Shown one piece after another: positions 7,375 through 14,450 of a DNA stretch of 31,709 nucleotides. A program made the translations under genes and the position numbers. The notes under the pieces were generated by a model, which was given only the letters and a program-made list of their open reading frames with translations, searched no databases and was not told the origin of the DNA. The DNA is from Spirochaetaceae bacterium (GTDB taxonomy: Bacteria > Spirochaetota > Spirochaetia > SZUA-6 > Bin103). Each line of letters begins with the position of its first letter. Position 1 is the first letter of the stretch. Location of the stretch: contig JAPPNY010000018.1 of NCBI GenBank assembly GCA_028818385.1, positions 1 to 31,709 of the forward strand. Reading direction: 5' to 3'.

Positions 7375-8417
7375 CCTCCACGCCGCTGCGCCTGGCGGTG
7401 ATCGGCGCCGGCGTCATGGGCCGCAGCCACATCGAGCGGATCCGTGCGAGTGCCGAGTGCGTCCTGGCCGCGGTGTGCGACCCCGATCCCGCACTGGCCG
7501 GGCAGGCTGCCCGCGACGAGTGCCCCCGGTACGGCGACCTCTCGGGGCTGTTGCGGCGCGAGCGGCTCGACGGAGCGATCATCGCCACTCCGAACGCCGA
7601 GCACCGCGGCTGTGGCATGCTCTGCGCGGAGGCCGGAGTGCCGATGCTGGTGGAGAAGCCGGTCGCGGCCACCACCGCGGACGGCACCGCGCTGGTCGAG
7701 GCGGCCGCGCGCCGCGGCGTACCCCTGCTGGTCGGCCAGCACCGCCGGCACAGCGCCTACGTCCGCCGCGCCCGGGAGGTGATCGAGCGCGGCGAGCTGG
7801 GCCGCCTGGTAAGCTTCACCGCGCTCTGGTTCGTCCGCAAGCCGGACGACTACTACGCGGTCGGCTGGCGCACCCGCCCCGGCGGCGGGCCGGTCCTCAC
7901 CAACCTCATCCACGAGATCGACCTGATCCGCCATCTCGGCGGCGAGATCGAGAGCGTATACGCGGCTTCAAGCTCCGCGGCCCGCGGGCTGGCGGTCGAG
8001 GACTCGGTGGCGATCACGTTGCGCCTGGCCGGCGGCGCACTCGGCTCGATCGCCGCCTCCGACGCCGTCGTGTCGCCGTGGTCGTACGAGCTGACCACGC
8101 ATGAGAATCCGCTCTACACGCGCACCGACCGGAACTGCTACTTCCTGCTCGGCACGTCCGGATCCCTGGCGTTCCCGCGGCTGACGCTCTGGCGCCACCC
8201 CGGCGAGACCGGCTGGCAGCACCCCCTGTCGGGAACCCCGCTGCCGGTCGATGCGGTCGACCCCGTCGCCGCCCAGCTCGCCCATTTCTGCGAGGTCATC
8301 CGCGGCCGCGCGGAGCCGCTCGTCTCCGGCCCGGACGGCCTGGCGACCCTGGCCGCCACCGAGGCGGTGCTTCAATCAGCCCGCGAAGACCGCCCGATCA
8401 GGCCGGCGAGCCGTTGA
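7371..8417 (+). CDS. Gfo/Idh/MocA family oxidoreductase
   Basis: This 348-residue NAD(P)-dependent dehydrogenase starts with L-R-L-A-V-I-G-A-G-V-M-G, the Rossmann glycine motif. It has I-I-A-T-P-N-A-E-H and M-L-V-E-K-P-V-A with the conserved catalytic-site Lys of the E-K-P motif, then G-Q-H-R-R-H and L-I-H-E-I-D-L-I-R with the second-domain His. The family oxidises or reduces sugars, inositols and related polyols; the substrate here is unknown. The start is GTG at 7371, overlapping the aminotransferase stop by four bases. An aminotransferase plus Gfo/Idh pair would suit the making or breaking of an amino sugar or amino-cyclitol through a keto intermediate, which fits loosely with the GNA1-like gene nearby. 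That link is inference. Confidence 0.92.
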   Translation: MTSTPLRLAVIGAGVMGRSHIERIRASAECVLAAVCDPDPALAGQAARDECPRYGDLSGLLRRERLDGAIIATPNAEHRGCGMLCAEAGVPMLVEKPVAATTADGTALVEAAARRGVPLLVGQHRRHSAYVRRAREVIERGELGRLVSFTALWFVRKPDDYYAVGWRTRPGGGPVLTNLIHEIDLIRHLGGEIESVYAASSSAARGLAVEDSVAITLRLAGGALGSIAASDAVVSPWSYELTTHENPLYTRTDRNCYFLLGTSGSLAFPRLTLWRHPGETGWQHPLSGTPLPVDAVDPVAAQLAHFCEVIRGRAEPLVSGPDGLATLAATEAVLQSAREDRPIRPASR

Positions 8418-8482
8418 CGACATTCCATCAGAGGAATATAAGACGACCATCTGCAGGAGCTGAGAGAGGAGGGATTCATTCG

Positions 8483-8834
8483 ATGAGTGGACGCCATGAC
8501 TTTCGCGAACTGACGAACAGCTTCACTCCCGAGCGGCGCAAGAGTGGAAGCCAGAAAAGCGGAACTACGGGCGGCCATGCCGCTCCACGAGTTGCGTCAG
8601 GCTCGGGCGATGACTCAGAGAGCGCTCGGCGACGCTCTGCACGTGAATCAGCCTGCCGTTGCCAAGCTGGAACGGCGCACGGACATGTACGTCTCGAATC
8701 TTCGCTCCTACATCGAGGCAATGGGCGGTCAGCTGAACATCATCGCCGAGTTCCCACAAGGGAATGTCAGCATCACGAATTTCGCGGATGTCGCCGACGT
8801 GGAGTACCGATATCGGCACGACGTCGTGGAGTGA
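8483..8834 (+). pseudogene. Xre/HigA-like antitoxin gene with an apparent frameshift
   Basis: An ATG at 8483 with GGAGGG nine bases upstream gives M-S-G-R-H-D-F-R-E-L-T-N-S-F-T-P-E-R-R-K. The reading then continues convincingly only in another frame from GTG 8544: V-E-A-R-K-A-E-L-R-A-A-M-P-L-H-E-L-R-Q-A-R. Antitoxins of this kind read S-P-E-R-R-x-R-(I/V)-E-A-R without a break, so two bases seem lost near 8540-8543. Residues from 8544 hold a complete helix-turn-helix (T-Q-R-A-L-G-D-A-L-H-V-N-Q-P-A-V-A-K-L-E) and the typical tail R-S-Y-I-E-A-M-G-G-Q-L. A 96-residue protein from GTG 8544 could still bind DNA. No RelE/HigB-type toxin lies next to it; the next gene, three bases on, encodes an EEP nuclease. 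GC is visibly lower than in neighbouring genes, which suggests transfer. Sequencing error is an alternative to true decay. Confidence 0.7.
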
Positions 8835-8837
8835 TCG

Positions 8838-9642
8838 ATGGTGAGGATGGTGTGCTGGAACGTCGCAAAGAGGCATGAGTCTTGGCCGGGCGCTGCGAGC
8901 CATGGAACAGATTGACGTCGCACTGCTGCAGGAAACGCGCCCGCCGCCAGACGACGTTGACTTCTCACGGGACGACATCGACCCTGAAGAGTGGCCACGA
9001 GGGAACAAAGATCGGACTGCCGTTGTGCGCCTCAACAGTCGCGTTGACGTCGAATTCTTCGAGAAGCAATCGTACGCGAAGTCAGATCATCTGTGCATCG
9101 CTGCCGCGCGGGTGAATCCTCCGCACGGCGAGCCGTTTATCGTGGTTTCTCTCGGTCCGGATTCCGAGAAGCCGCATTCCTGTGTTGCGGGGAAGTCAAT
9201 TGAGGACGGGAACCACGATAACGTGCTCCATCGCACGATCTCGGATCTATCTGCCTTCATAGGGACTCCGACGAGGCATCGAGTCGTCGTCGCGGGTGAC
9301 TTGAGCATGGTGCGTGGCCCGAGTTGCTACCACAAACCCTACTGGGCGCGGCGCTACCAGGTCGTGTTCGACAGAATGGAAGCCCTCGGTCTGCCATACA
9401 TCGGACCGCAGGCGCCGGAGGGTGGCCGCCAGGCGGACCCATGGCCTGCGTGGCTGCCCGCCGGGAGCAGGAACGTGCCCACGTATTACAAGATTGGAAC
9501 GTCGCCGGCCGAGGCGGAGGCAGGCCTTGACCACGTCTTCGCGTCGGGGAGCATGGCGGGCTCAGTACAGGTGCGCGCCCTCAATGAGCCGGACGAGTGG
9601 GGGCCGAGCGATCACTGCCGCTTGCTCATAGAGGTCGAGTAA
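8838..9642 (+). pseudogene. EEP (endonuclease/exonuclease/phosphatase) family nuclease, frameshifted near its N-terminus
   Basis: ATG 8838, with GGAG eight bases upstream, gives M-V-R-M-V-C-W-N-V-A-K-R-H-E-S-W and then runs into TGA at 8913. One base later the frame continues R-A-L-R-A-M-E-Q-I-D-V-A-L-L-Q-E-T. Removing one C in TTGGCCGGG (8883-8890) restores a single protein of about 268 residues. The parts fit an EEP nuclease: the Asn of C-W-N-V, Glu of L-L-Q-E-T, V-V-V-A-G-D-L-S-M in place of the usual G-D-x-N, L-D-H-V-F-A-S and the final S-D-H. From ATG 8875 the remaining 255-residue frame lacks the first strand with the Asn. The gene sits three bases after the Xre gene and shares its lower GC (55% in 9181-9240). 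Role unknown; a toxin or defence role is only suggested by position. Confidence 0.72.
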
Positions 9643-9669
9643 CGCCTGCGGGCACGACCCGAGGCGTTA
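9640..9669. terminator. Bidirectional hairpin between nuclease gene and zur
   Basis: TAACGCCT at 9640, whose first three bases are the nuclease stop codon, pairs perfectly with AGGCGTTA ending at 9669. An inner CGGG/CCCG stem closes over the loop CACGA with one bulged G. It lies 12 bases from the end of the convergent zur gene, so it probably ends both transcripts. No T tract is present, as is common in very GC-rich genomes. Confidence 0.65.
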
Positions 9670-9681
9670 CGGCCGGTCCGA

Positions 9682-10065
9682 TCAGTCCGCGTTCGCGCTC
9701 CGGCAGTCGTTGCACAGTCCATACAGCGTGATGTCGTGTCCTTCGGTGACGAAGCCGGCGGGGGCCAACGCGTCGACTTCGCTGAGACAGTCGTCCACCT
9801 CCCACAGCCCGTCGCAGGTCCGGCACAGGAAGTGGTGATGGTGCGGCTTGCCGGCGCGCTCGTAGCGGGCCGGCGCACCGGGGATCTCCACCGTCCGCAG
9901 CCACCCGGACTCCACCAGGTCGCGGATGGCGCGGTACACCGTGGCGATGCCGAGGCGGGGCAGGTGCTCGCGAGCAGCCTCGCAGAGCTCCGTGGGGCTC
10001 AGCGGGCGGTCATACGACTCGATGACCGCCTGGATCGCATCACGCTGTCTGGTCTGCCGTTCCAT
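9682..10065 (-). CDS. zur: Fur-family zinc uptake regulator (Zur-like)
   Basis: This 127-residue Fur-family repressor has the winged helix in the N-terminal half (A-T-V-Y-R-A-I-R-D-L). The metal region follows: a four-His run before F-L-C-R-T-C, and a C-terminal C-N-D-C pair giving the C-x2-C plus C-x2-C structural zinc site. I chose ATG 10065 because GAGGAGG lies just upstream and M-E-R-Q-T-R-Q-R-D-A-I-Q is the usual start. It overlaps the end of znuB by 26 bases, so it is the last gene of the znuACB-zur operon. This context, rather than the protein alone, favours Zur over Fur or PerR. It would sense zinc and shut off its own operon through the palindrome ahead of znuA. Confidence 0.88.
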   Translation of the reverse strand: MERQTRQRDAIQAVIESYDRPLSPTELCEAAREHLPRLGIATVYRAIRDLVESGWLRTVEIPGAPARYERAGKPHHHHFLCRTCDGLWEVDDCLSEVDALAPAGFVTEGHDITLYGLCNDCRSANAD

Positions 10066-10912
10066 GGGCCTCCTCGGCCGGCACGGCCCGCAACCCATGG
10101 GCCAGCGCCGAGATGATCAGAAAGACGACGACGCACACCAGGGCGACCGCCGCTCCCGATGCTACGCTCAGGTGGTAGGAGAGGTACAGGCCGACCACGC
10201 CGGAGCCGACGCCGATCGCGGCCGCCACCAGCACAGCGTGATGGAAGCGGCGGACGACCTGCAGCGCCGCGGCGGCCGGCGCGACCATCAGGGTCACCAC
10301 CAGCGCGATGCCGATAGTCTGCAGCGCCACGGCGATGGCCAGCGCCATCAGCACGTACTGCAGCGCGGTAAGCGACCGGCTGCTGAGGCGCAGCGAGGCA
10401 GCGAACACGCGGTCGAAGGTGACCAGCACCATCTCCTTGTAGAACAGGACCACGACGATGACGATGATCGCCGCGACCACGGCGATGCGGAGCAGGTCGG
10501 TGCCGCTCACGCTCAGGACGTTCCCGAACAGGAAGTGCACGAGGTCCACGGCGAAGCTGCGCACCGTCGATATGATGGCGATGCCCAGCGCGAACATGCC
10601 GGAATAGACCACGCCCACCGCGGCGTCCTCGCCGATGCGGAAGCGGCGCACCAGTGCGGACATGCCCAGCGCGGTCAGGATGGCCGTGCCCGTGGCCCAC
10701 CAGAACAGGCGGTCGCGGGACAGCCCGCTGACCAGGTAGCCCACCGCCACCCCCGGCACCAGCGAGTGGGCCAGCGCGCTGCCGATGTAGGACATGCCGC
10801 GCAGCACGGCGAAGGTGCCGACCAGGGCGCACACCGCGGCGACCATGGTCACCGCCAGCAGCGCGCGCACCACGAACGGGTAGCCCAGGGGGGCGACCAG
10901 CAACTCGATCAC
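10040..10912 (-). CDS. znuB: Zinc ABC transporter permease ZnuB
   Basis: This 290-residue membrane protein belongs to the ABC-3 metal permease family. It has about eight hydrophobic helices and the conserved segments F-A-V-L-R-G-M-S-Y-I-G-S-A-L-A-H-S-L-V-P-G-V-A and V-V-T-L-M-V-A-P-A-A-A-A. It forms the inner-membrane channel through which zinc is moved by ZnuC ATP hydrolysis. The start is GTG at 10912, overlapping the znuC stop as GTGA; the protein then begins M-I-E-L-L-V-A-P-L-G-Y-P-F as expected. Its end overlaps zur. Manganese-type relatives look alike, so specificity rests on the Zur and His-rich ZnuA context. Confidence 0.93.
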   Translation of the reverse strand: MIELLVAPLGYPFVVRALLAVTMVAAVCALVGTFAVLRGMSYIGSALAHSLVPGVAVGYLVSGLSRDRLFWWATGTAILTALGMSALVRRFRIGEDAAVGVVYSGMFALGIAIISTVRSFAVDLVHFLFGNVLSVSGTDLLRIAVVAAIIVIVVVLFYKEMVLVTFDRVFAASLRLSSRSLTALQYVLMALAIAVALQTIGIALVVTLMVAPAAAALQVVRRFHHAVLVAAAIGVGSGVVGLYLSYHLSVASGAAVALVCVVVFLIISALAHGLRAVPAEEAHGTADQTA

Positions 10913-11811
10913 GGCAGCGCGTGCGTCCGGGCGGGTTCGGCGGCAGCGGTGGGATGGCCGTGATCGCAATGACTGTCGGGCAACGCGTAGCGTGTACCGT
11001 CTTCGTCGACGCGGAGCAGGTTGCTGCCGTACGCCAGGGCCAGCCGCTCGGCCACCAGCACTTCGGAGGCCGGCCCGCAGCCGATCAGCCGGCGGTTCAA
11101 CAGCGCCACGCGGCCCATGCGCTCGGCCACGCCCAGGTCATGGGTCGCCAGCAGCACGGTCACCGTGTCGCCCAGGGCGTCCAGCGTCGCCTCGAGCTGG
11201 CGGCAGGCGTCGACGTCCAGACCGGCGAACGGCTCGTCCAGCATCAGCAGCTCCGACTGCTGGGCGAGCGCGCGGGCGATGAACATGCGCTGCCGCTGGC
11301 CGCCGGACAACTCGCCGATCTGGCGGCGGCGCAGCGGCGTGATGGCGACGCGCTCCATGGCGGCCGCGACGATCGCCCGGTCAGCGCGGCGCAGACGCCG
11401 GAAGTAGCCGACGCGGGCGATGCGTCCCATGGCCACCACGTCCTCCACCGTGGCCGGGAACCGCCAGTTGATGTCGGCGTTCTGCTCGATGTAGGCGATG
11501 CAGACGTGGCCGCCCGGATCGCTGCCGTAGACCCGGACCGTCCCGGTGGTGGGCCGGTGGATGCCGGCCACCACCTTGAACAACGTGCTCTTGCCGGCGC
11601 CGTTCGGCCCCACCACCGCGATGCGCTGCCCGGCAGCCACGTGCATCGACACCGCTTCCAGGGCGCTGCGCCCGTCGTACCCCGCTGACACCGCGTCGAT
11701 GTCGAGCAATGCCGTACCAGGCTCGTGGGGAGATTCGCGGCCGTGCACGCGCACGTCGACCCGGCAGCCTACCTCGCAAGACGAAGACGATTTCCCCCCG
11801 TTGTCGACCAT
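10909..11811 (-). CDS. znuC: Zinc ABC transporter ATP-binding protein ZnuC
   Basis: This 300-residue ABC ATPase has Walker A G-P-N-G-A-G-K-S (68-75), the Q-loop Y-I-E-Q-N-A-D-I-N-W-R-F-P (107-119), signature L-S-G-G-Q-R-Q-R (168-175), Walker B L-L-M-L-D-E-P (188-194) and switch His224. The Q-loop with D-I-N-W-x-F-P is typical of zinc/manganese (ABC-3) systems. The C-terminus carries S-H-C-D-H-G-H (280-286), a small metal-binding-like tail. I use ATG 11811, 14 bases after znuA, but its ribosome site is weak and the first 30 residues have no counterpart in the family; a GTG further in may be the true start. The stop overlaps the znuB start. Confidence 0.93.
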   Translation of the reverse strand: MVDNGGKSSSSCEVGCRVDVRVHGRESPHEPGTALLDIDAVSAGYDGRSALEAVSMHVAAGQRIAVVGPNGAGKSTLFKVVAGIHRPTTGTVRVYGSDPGGHVCIAYIEQNADINWRFPATVEDVVAMGRIARVGYFRRLRRADRAIVAAAMERVAITPLRRRQIGELSGGQRQRMFIARALAQQSELLMLDEPFAGLDVDACRQLEATLDALGDTVTVLLATHDLGVAERMGRVALLNRRLIGCGPASEVLVAERLALAYGSNLLRVDEDGTRYALPDSHCDHGHPTAAAEPARTHALP

Positions 11812-11825
11812 GGCGCCCGAGCCTG

Positions 11826-12965
11826 TCAGCTCCCGGCGAGTGCGGCGACGATGCGCTCGACGTTGGTACGCATGAAGTCCTGGTACGTGGCCGCCGGACC
11901 GTCCGGCTCGCTCAACGACCCGGTGTACACCGAGACCACCTCGATCCCCAGGTCGTCGGCTACCACCTCCGCCACATGCGAGCTCACCGTCAGGCCCACG
12001 AAGATCGCCGGCACGCCGTGCTCTGCCATCGCTTCGCGCAGGCCCGCCAGGTGGCGCGCGGACGGCTCGGATACCGTTGAGAATCCCGGAATGATGGTGT
12101 CGAGAACGGTGAACCCGTAGCGGTCGGCGAAGTAGCCGAACACGTCGTGGTCGGTGACCAGGATCCGCCGGTCCCGCGGAATGGCGGCCACCCGCTCCCG
12201 TACCCACGCGTCCAGCGCATGCAGCTCGCCGGCAAGCGCGTCCGCGCGTTCCGCATAGTCCGCGCCGTGGTCGGGATCGACCTCGGCGAGCGCTTCCGCG
12301 ATCTCCTCGGCCCAGGCCGCGACCAGGGTCGGGTCCATCCACACGTGCGGGTCGAACTCGCCGTGGCCGTGCCCGTGCTCGTCGTGCCCGTGTTCGTCGT
12401 GCTCTTCCTCGTCGTCGTGCTCTTCTTCGTCTTCGTCGTGCTCGTGCTCGTCTTCGTCGTGCTCTTCCTCGCCCTCGTGTTCGTGGCCTTCCTCGTCTTC
12501 GTCGTGGCCTTCCTCGTCGTCGTGCTCGTCCTCGTCGTGGTCGTGCTCATCCTCGTCGTGGTCGTGCTCGTCGTGCTCTTCCTCGTGCACGTCCACCATG
12601 CTCCGGAGTTCCAGGTGCGCGGACAGGTCGACGACGAGCCGCGGCTCGGCACTCGCGATCAGGTCACCCAGGAAGTCCGCTTCGAGCCCCGCGCCGTTGA
12701 TGAACACCACCGCCGCATCGGCTGCCTGCCGGGCGTCCCGCGGGGTCGGCTGGAACGCGTGCGGGTCGGCCCCGGGCGGCAGCATCACGTACAACGACAC
12801 GCGCTCGCCGCCGATCCGGGCGACGATGTCGCCGACGATGTTGGTGGTCGCAACGACCGGCAGGCGGTCGGCCCCCGGCTCCTCCATCTGGCCCTCGGCA
12901 TGGGCCAGCGTGCCGGCCAGCGCCAGGATGGTAATGACGAACGTCCACATCTTCAACTGTCTCAT
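11826..12965 (-). CDS. znuA: Zinc-binding periplasmic protein ZnuA with long acidic His loop
   Basis: This 379-residue cluster A-I metal-binding protein has a signal peptide (about 1-23, ending A-H-A), then V-V-A-T-T-N-I-V-G-D. The zinc ligands appear to be His69 (G-A-D-P-H), His207 (F-D-P-H), His273 (T-D-H-D) and probably Asp355 (L-S-E-P-D-G). Residues 127-203 (bases 12357-12587) are almost only His, Asp, Glu and Gly. This is the charged loop found in ZnuA, though here it is unusually long (about 77 residues) and acidic. It probably gathers zinc in the periplasm or slows uptake. ATG 12965 lies only six bases after a -10-like TAGCAT and has no Shine-Dalgarno site, so the mRNA may be leaderless. 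First gene of znuACB-zur and 23 bases after vapC. Confidence 0.95.
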   Translation of the reverse strand: MRQLKMWTFVITILALAGTLAHAEGQMEEPGADRLPVVATTNIVGDIVARIGGERVSLYVMLPPGADPHAFQPTPRDARQAADAAVVFINGAGLEADFLGDLIASAEPRLVVDLSAHLELRSMVDVHEEEHDEHDHDEDEHDHDEDEHDDEEGHDEDEEGHEHEGEEEHDEDEHEHDEDEEEHDDEEEHDEHGHDEHGHGHGEFDPHVWMDPTLVAAWAEEIAEALAEVDPDHGADYAERADALAGELHALDAWVRERVAAIPRDRRILVTDHDVFGYFADRYGFTVLDTIIPGFSTVSEPSARHLAGLREAMAEHGVPAIFVGLTVSSHVAEVVADDLGIEVVSVYTGSLSEPDGPAATYQDFMRTNVERIVAALAGS

Positions 12966-12971
12966 GTTCTC

Positions 12972-13000
12972 ATGCTAACGATAAATCTTTATCGTTGCAA
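12972..13000 (-). promoter_or_regulatory. znuA promoter with perfect 20-bp palindrome (candidate Zur box)
   Basis: On the minus strand TTGCAA (13000-12995) and TAGCAT (12977-12972) are separated by exactly 17 bases and each matches the sigma70 consensus at 4 of 6 positions. The plus-strand sequence AACGATAAATCTTTATCGTT (12977-12996) is a perfect 9-2-9 palindrome that fills the spacer. A repressor bound there would block RNA polymerase. Given zur in the same operon, this is most likely the Zur operator. The vapC stop codon (12989-12991) lies inside it. Confidence 0.85.
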
Positions 13001-13438
13001 GATAGCGTCTGCCGGCTCCCACCCGTTCCACGGGTTGATCACACCGATGCCGCAGTCAGTGAATCCGCCGGAATCCCGGGTAGCGATCTCCGCGCCACGC
13101 GACCGGGCGATGGCCGCGATCTGGCAATCGGATTGGCTGATCGGTCGCCCCGCATGGCGACGCGCGGTTGCGATGGAGGCATATGCGGCTGCAGCGGCGC
13201 TGTCGAACGGCAGGACGCGGGCGGCAAAGTCCCTGCGGAACATGTCCTCGATCGCTGCGATCAGCGTGTCCCGACGCCTTCCGGCCGGCAGGATCGCGGC
13301 TCCGTATCGAATCTCCGCTTCACTGATCGCGGATATGAATACACTGGCTGCGATTCGTCGGGAGAGCCATGCCTCGACGCGGGGGTCCGGGTTCGGCCGC
13401 ATCAGCTCCGAGACGACGTTGGTGTCCAGGAGGACCAC
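12989..13438 (-). CDS. vapC: PIN-domain toxin, VapC/FitB type
   Basis: This 149-residue PIN-domain ribonuclease begins V-L-L-D-T-N-V-V-S-E-L-M with Asp5. It continues with I-S-A-I-S-E-A-E-I-R-Y-G-A and ends with the family block I-S-Q-S-D-C-Q-I-A-A-I-A followed by A-T-R-D and V-I-N-P-W. The acidic residues of these motifs form the metal-dependent nuclease site. It most resembles FitB-like toxins (StbB group). GTG 13438 is chosen since it begins the PIN fold exactly and lies 10 bases after the vapB stop. The last codons contain the -35 box and operator half-site of znuA. Toxins of this class usually cleave tRNA or other RNA and are held in check by the DNA-binding partner. Confidence 0.92.
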   Translation of the reverse strand: MVLLDTNVVSELMRPNPDPRVEAWLSRRIAASVFISAISEAEIRYGAAILPAGRRRDTLIAAIEDMFRRDFAARVLPFDSAAAAAYASIATARRHAGRPISQSDCQIAAIARSRGAEIATRDSGGFTDCGIGVINPWNGWEPADAILQR

Positions 13439-13448
13439 TGTCGAAGCC

Positions 13449-13694
13449 TCAATCGAACCGAGGCGGCTCTCGCATGGGCTCACGCACTGGCAACTCGAGC
13501 TCCACACCGCCGAAGGGTGCGAAGCGGGTGCGAATGGCGTGAGCCAGATCGACCGGGGCCGCGGGAGCCTGGTTGAGCGCCACACGAAGGATCTGACGAA
13601 CTTCCTCCTCCATCGACCGACCGTGATCGGCGGCGCGAATCCGCAGCCGCCGTTTCAGTTCCTCGTCCAGGTTGCGAATCGTGATGCTGGCCAT
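13449..13694 (-). CDS. vapB: Ribbon-helix-helix antitoxin, VapB/FitA type
   Basis: This 81-residue protein starts M-A-S-I-T-I-R-N-L-D-E-E-L-K-R-R-L-R-I-R-A-A-D-H. It continues R-S-M-E-E-E-V-R-Q-I-L, an Arc/FitA-like ribbon-helix-helix DNA-binding domain (residues 1-40). The tail (41-81) would wrap the toxin. ATG 13694 has GGAGG eight bases upstream and a 17-bp palindrome at 13730-13746. It precedes vapC by 10 bases, the normal antitoxin-toxin order. It likely represses its own promoter alone and together with VapC. Confidence 0.92.
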   Translation of the reverse strand: MASITIRNLDEELKRRLRIRAADHGRSMEEEVRQILRVALNQAPAAPVDLAHAIRTRFAPFGGVELELPVREPMREPPRFD

Positions 13695-13729
13695 CGATCC
13701 CCCTCCACGCCGCAGCGTACGGCGCACGA

Positions 13730-13746
13730 TGATTGCAATGCAATCA
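13730..13746. promoter_or_regulatory. Palindromic operator upstream of vapBC
   Basis: TGATTGCAATGCAATCA is a perfect 8-1-8 palindrome 36-52 bases ahead of the vapB start. On the minus strand TTGCAT inside it and TACGCT 18 bases downstream could be -35 and -10 elements. A ribbon-helix-helix antitoxin usually binds such a site over its own promoter. Confidence 0.6.
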
Positions 13747-13809
13747 CCTCGCACCTCTGGGACCGTACGTTCTTCCAGTCCCTCGCGGCGCAGGTCGAGG
13801 GATGACGCC

Positions 13810-13881
13810 TCAGCCGGTGTTGCGCAGGCCGGCGGCCAGGCCGTTGACGGTGAGCAGGATCGCCCGCTCCACCCGACGCAC
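13810..13881 (-). pseudogene. Displaced 3' end of a ppc gene
   Basis: The minus strand here encodes R-R followed by VERAILLTVNGLAAGLRNTG and a TGA stop, the exact C-terminus of the PEP carboxylase encoded 1 kb away. Codons outside the 53-bp identical core differ only silently or mildly (ACC GGC TGA against ACG GGG TAG; GTG against GTC). It is thus a related but not identical allele, not a simple recent copy. Upstream of about 13881 the similarity ends. It is a remnant with no function of its own. Confidence 0.85.
13817..13869. repeat. Direct repeat copy 1 (53 bp, ppc 3' end)
   Basis: The 53 bases 13817-13869 are identical to 14861-14913, in the same orientation and 1,044 bases apart. The flanks differ on both sides. 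The repeats bracket the PIN toxin gene and its partner. The pattern resembles the core of attL/attR sites of an element integrated in the 3' end of a gene. Confidence 0.9.
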
Positions 13882-13973
13882 AGCACACCAGCACACCATG
13901 GTGCTTGATTGTCGTCGCCAAGTCGGGGGACTCTTACGCTTGCCTGTGCAGGGCGGCAGCGAGCCTATGACCC

Positions 13974-14444
13974 ATGGCTGAGACAGTCTACCTTGAGACG
14001 TCGATTTTCAGTTTCTACTACGAGCGACGTTCAGATCCCGCAGCCGTAGCGATGCGAGATTGGACCCGAAGTTGGTGGGACACCCATCGCCACCGTTACT
14101 CGGTCGCAACCAGTAGTGCGGTGTTGGCCGAACTGGATACAGGAAGTCTACCGCACCGGGAGGATGCCCTGAGGATGGCAATGACTCTGCCGGCCGTGAA
14201 CGCTGACAGGAGAATCGCACGTATTGTGGATGCATATGTCGAACACCGTGTCATGCCGAGAAATCCGCTGGGCGACGCACTACATCTGGCGCTCGCATCC
14301 TACCATAAGTTCGACTACCTGCTGACCTGGAACTGCGAGCACTTGGCTAACGCCAACAAAGCCGGTCACATTCGATGGATCAATACCGTATTGGGACTCT
14401 ATGTGCCAATGCTGATCGCGCCACTTCAATTGATGGGGGAATAG
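13974..14444 (+). CDS. PIN-domain toxin-like protein (VapC family)
   Basis: This 156-residue PIN-domain protein opens with E-T-V-Y-L-E-T-S-I-F-S-F-Y-Y-E, where Glu8 stands in place of the usual first Asp, as in one known VapC subgroup. It ends with N-P-L-G-D-A-L-H-L-A-L-A-S-Y-H-K-F-D-Y-L-L-T-W-N-C-E-H-L-A-N-A-N-K, whose Asp and Asn-x-x-His are typical. It probably cleaves RNA with a metal ion. It lies on the strand opposite to vapBC and ppc. GC is much lower than its surroundings (47% in 14341-14400), so it was probably acquired. ATG 13974 has no strong ribosome site. A 10-bp palindrome CACCATGGTG (13894-13903) lies upstream. The small gene six bases on is its likely antitoxin. Confidence 0.88.
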   Translation: MAETVYLETSIFSFYYERRSDPAAVAMRDWTRSWWDTHRHRYSVATSSAVLAELDTGSLPHREDALRMAMTLPAVNADRRIARIVDAYVEHRVMPRNPLGDALHLALASYHKFDYLLTWNCEHLANANKAGHIRWINTVLGLYVPMLIAPLQLMGE

Positions 14445-14450
14445 AGGATC

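Noticed and set aside
12357..12587. Repetitive DNA that might be a satellite or CRISPR-like array
   Set aside because: It is low-complexity coding sequence for the acidic His loop of ZnuA, with no regular spacer-repeat pattern.
12147..13805. Long plus-strand frame with runs of Val, Leu and Phe, looking like a membrane protein
   Set aside because: It is the reverse complement of the ZnuA His/Asp/Glu loop and of vapBC; the genes on the minus strand explain it fully.
13894..13903. Palindrome CACCATGGTG ahead of the PIN gene as an operator
   Set aside because: Ten bases in GC-rich DNA can arise by chance, and no promoter elements are placed around it.
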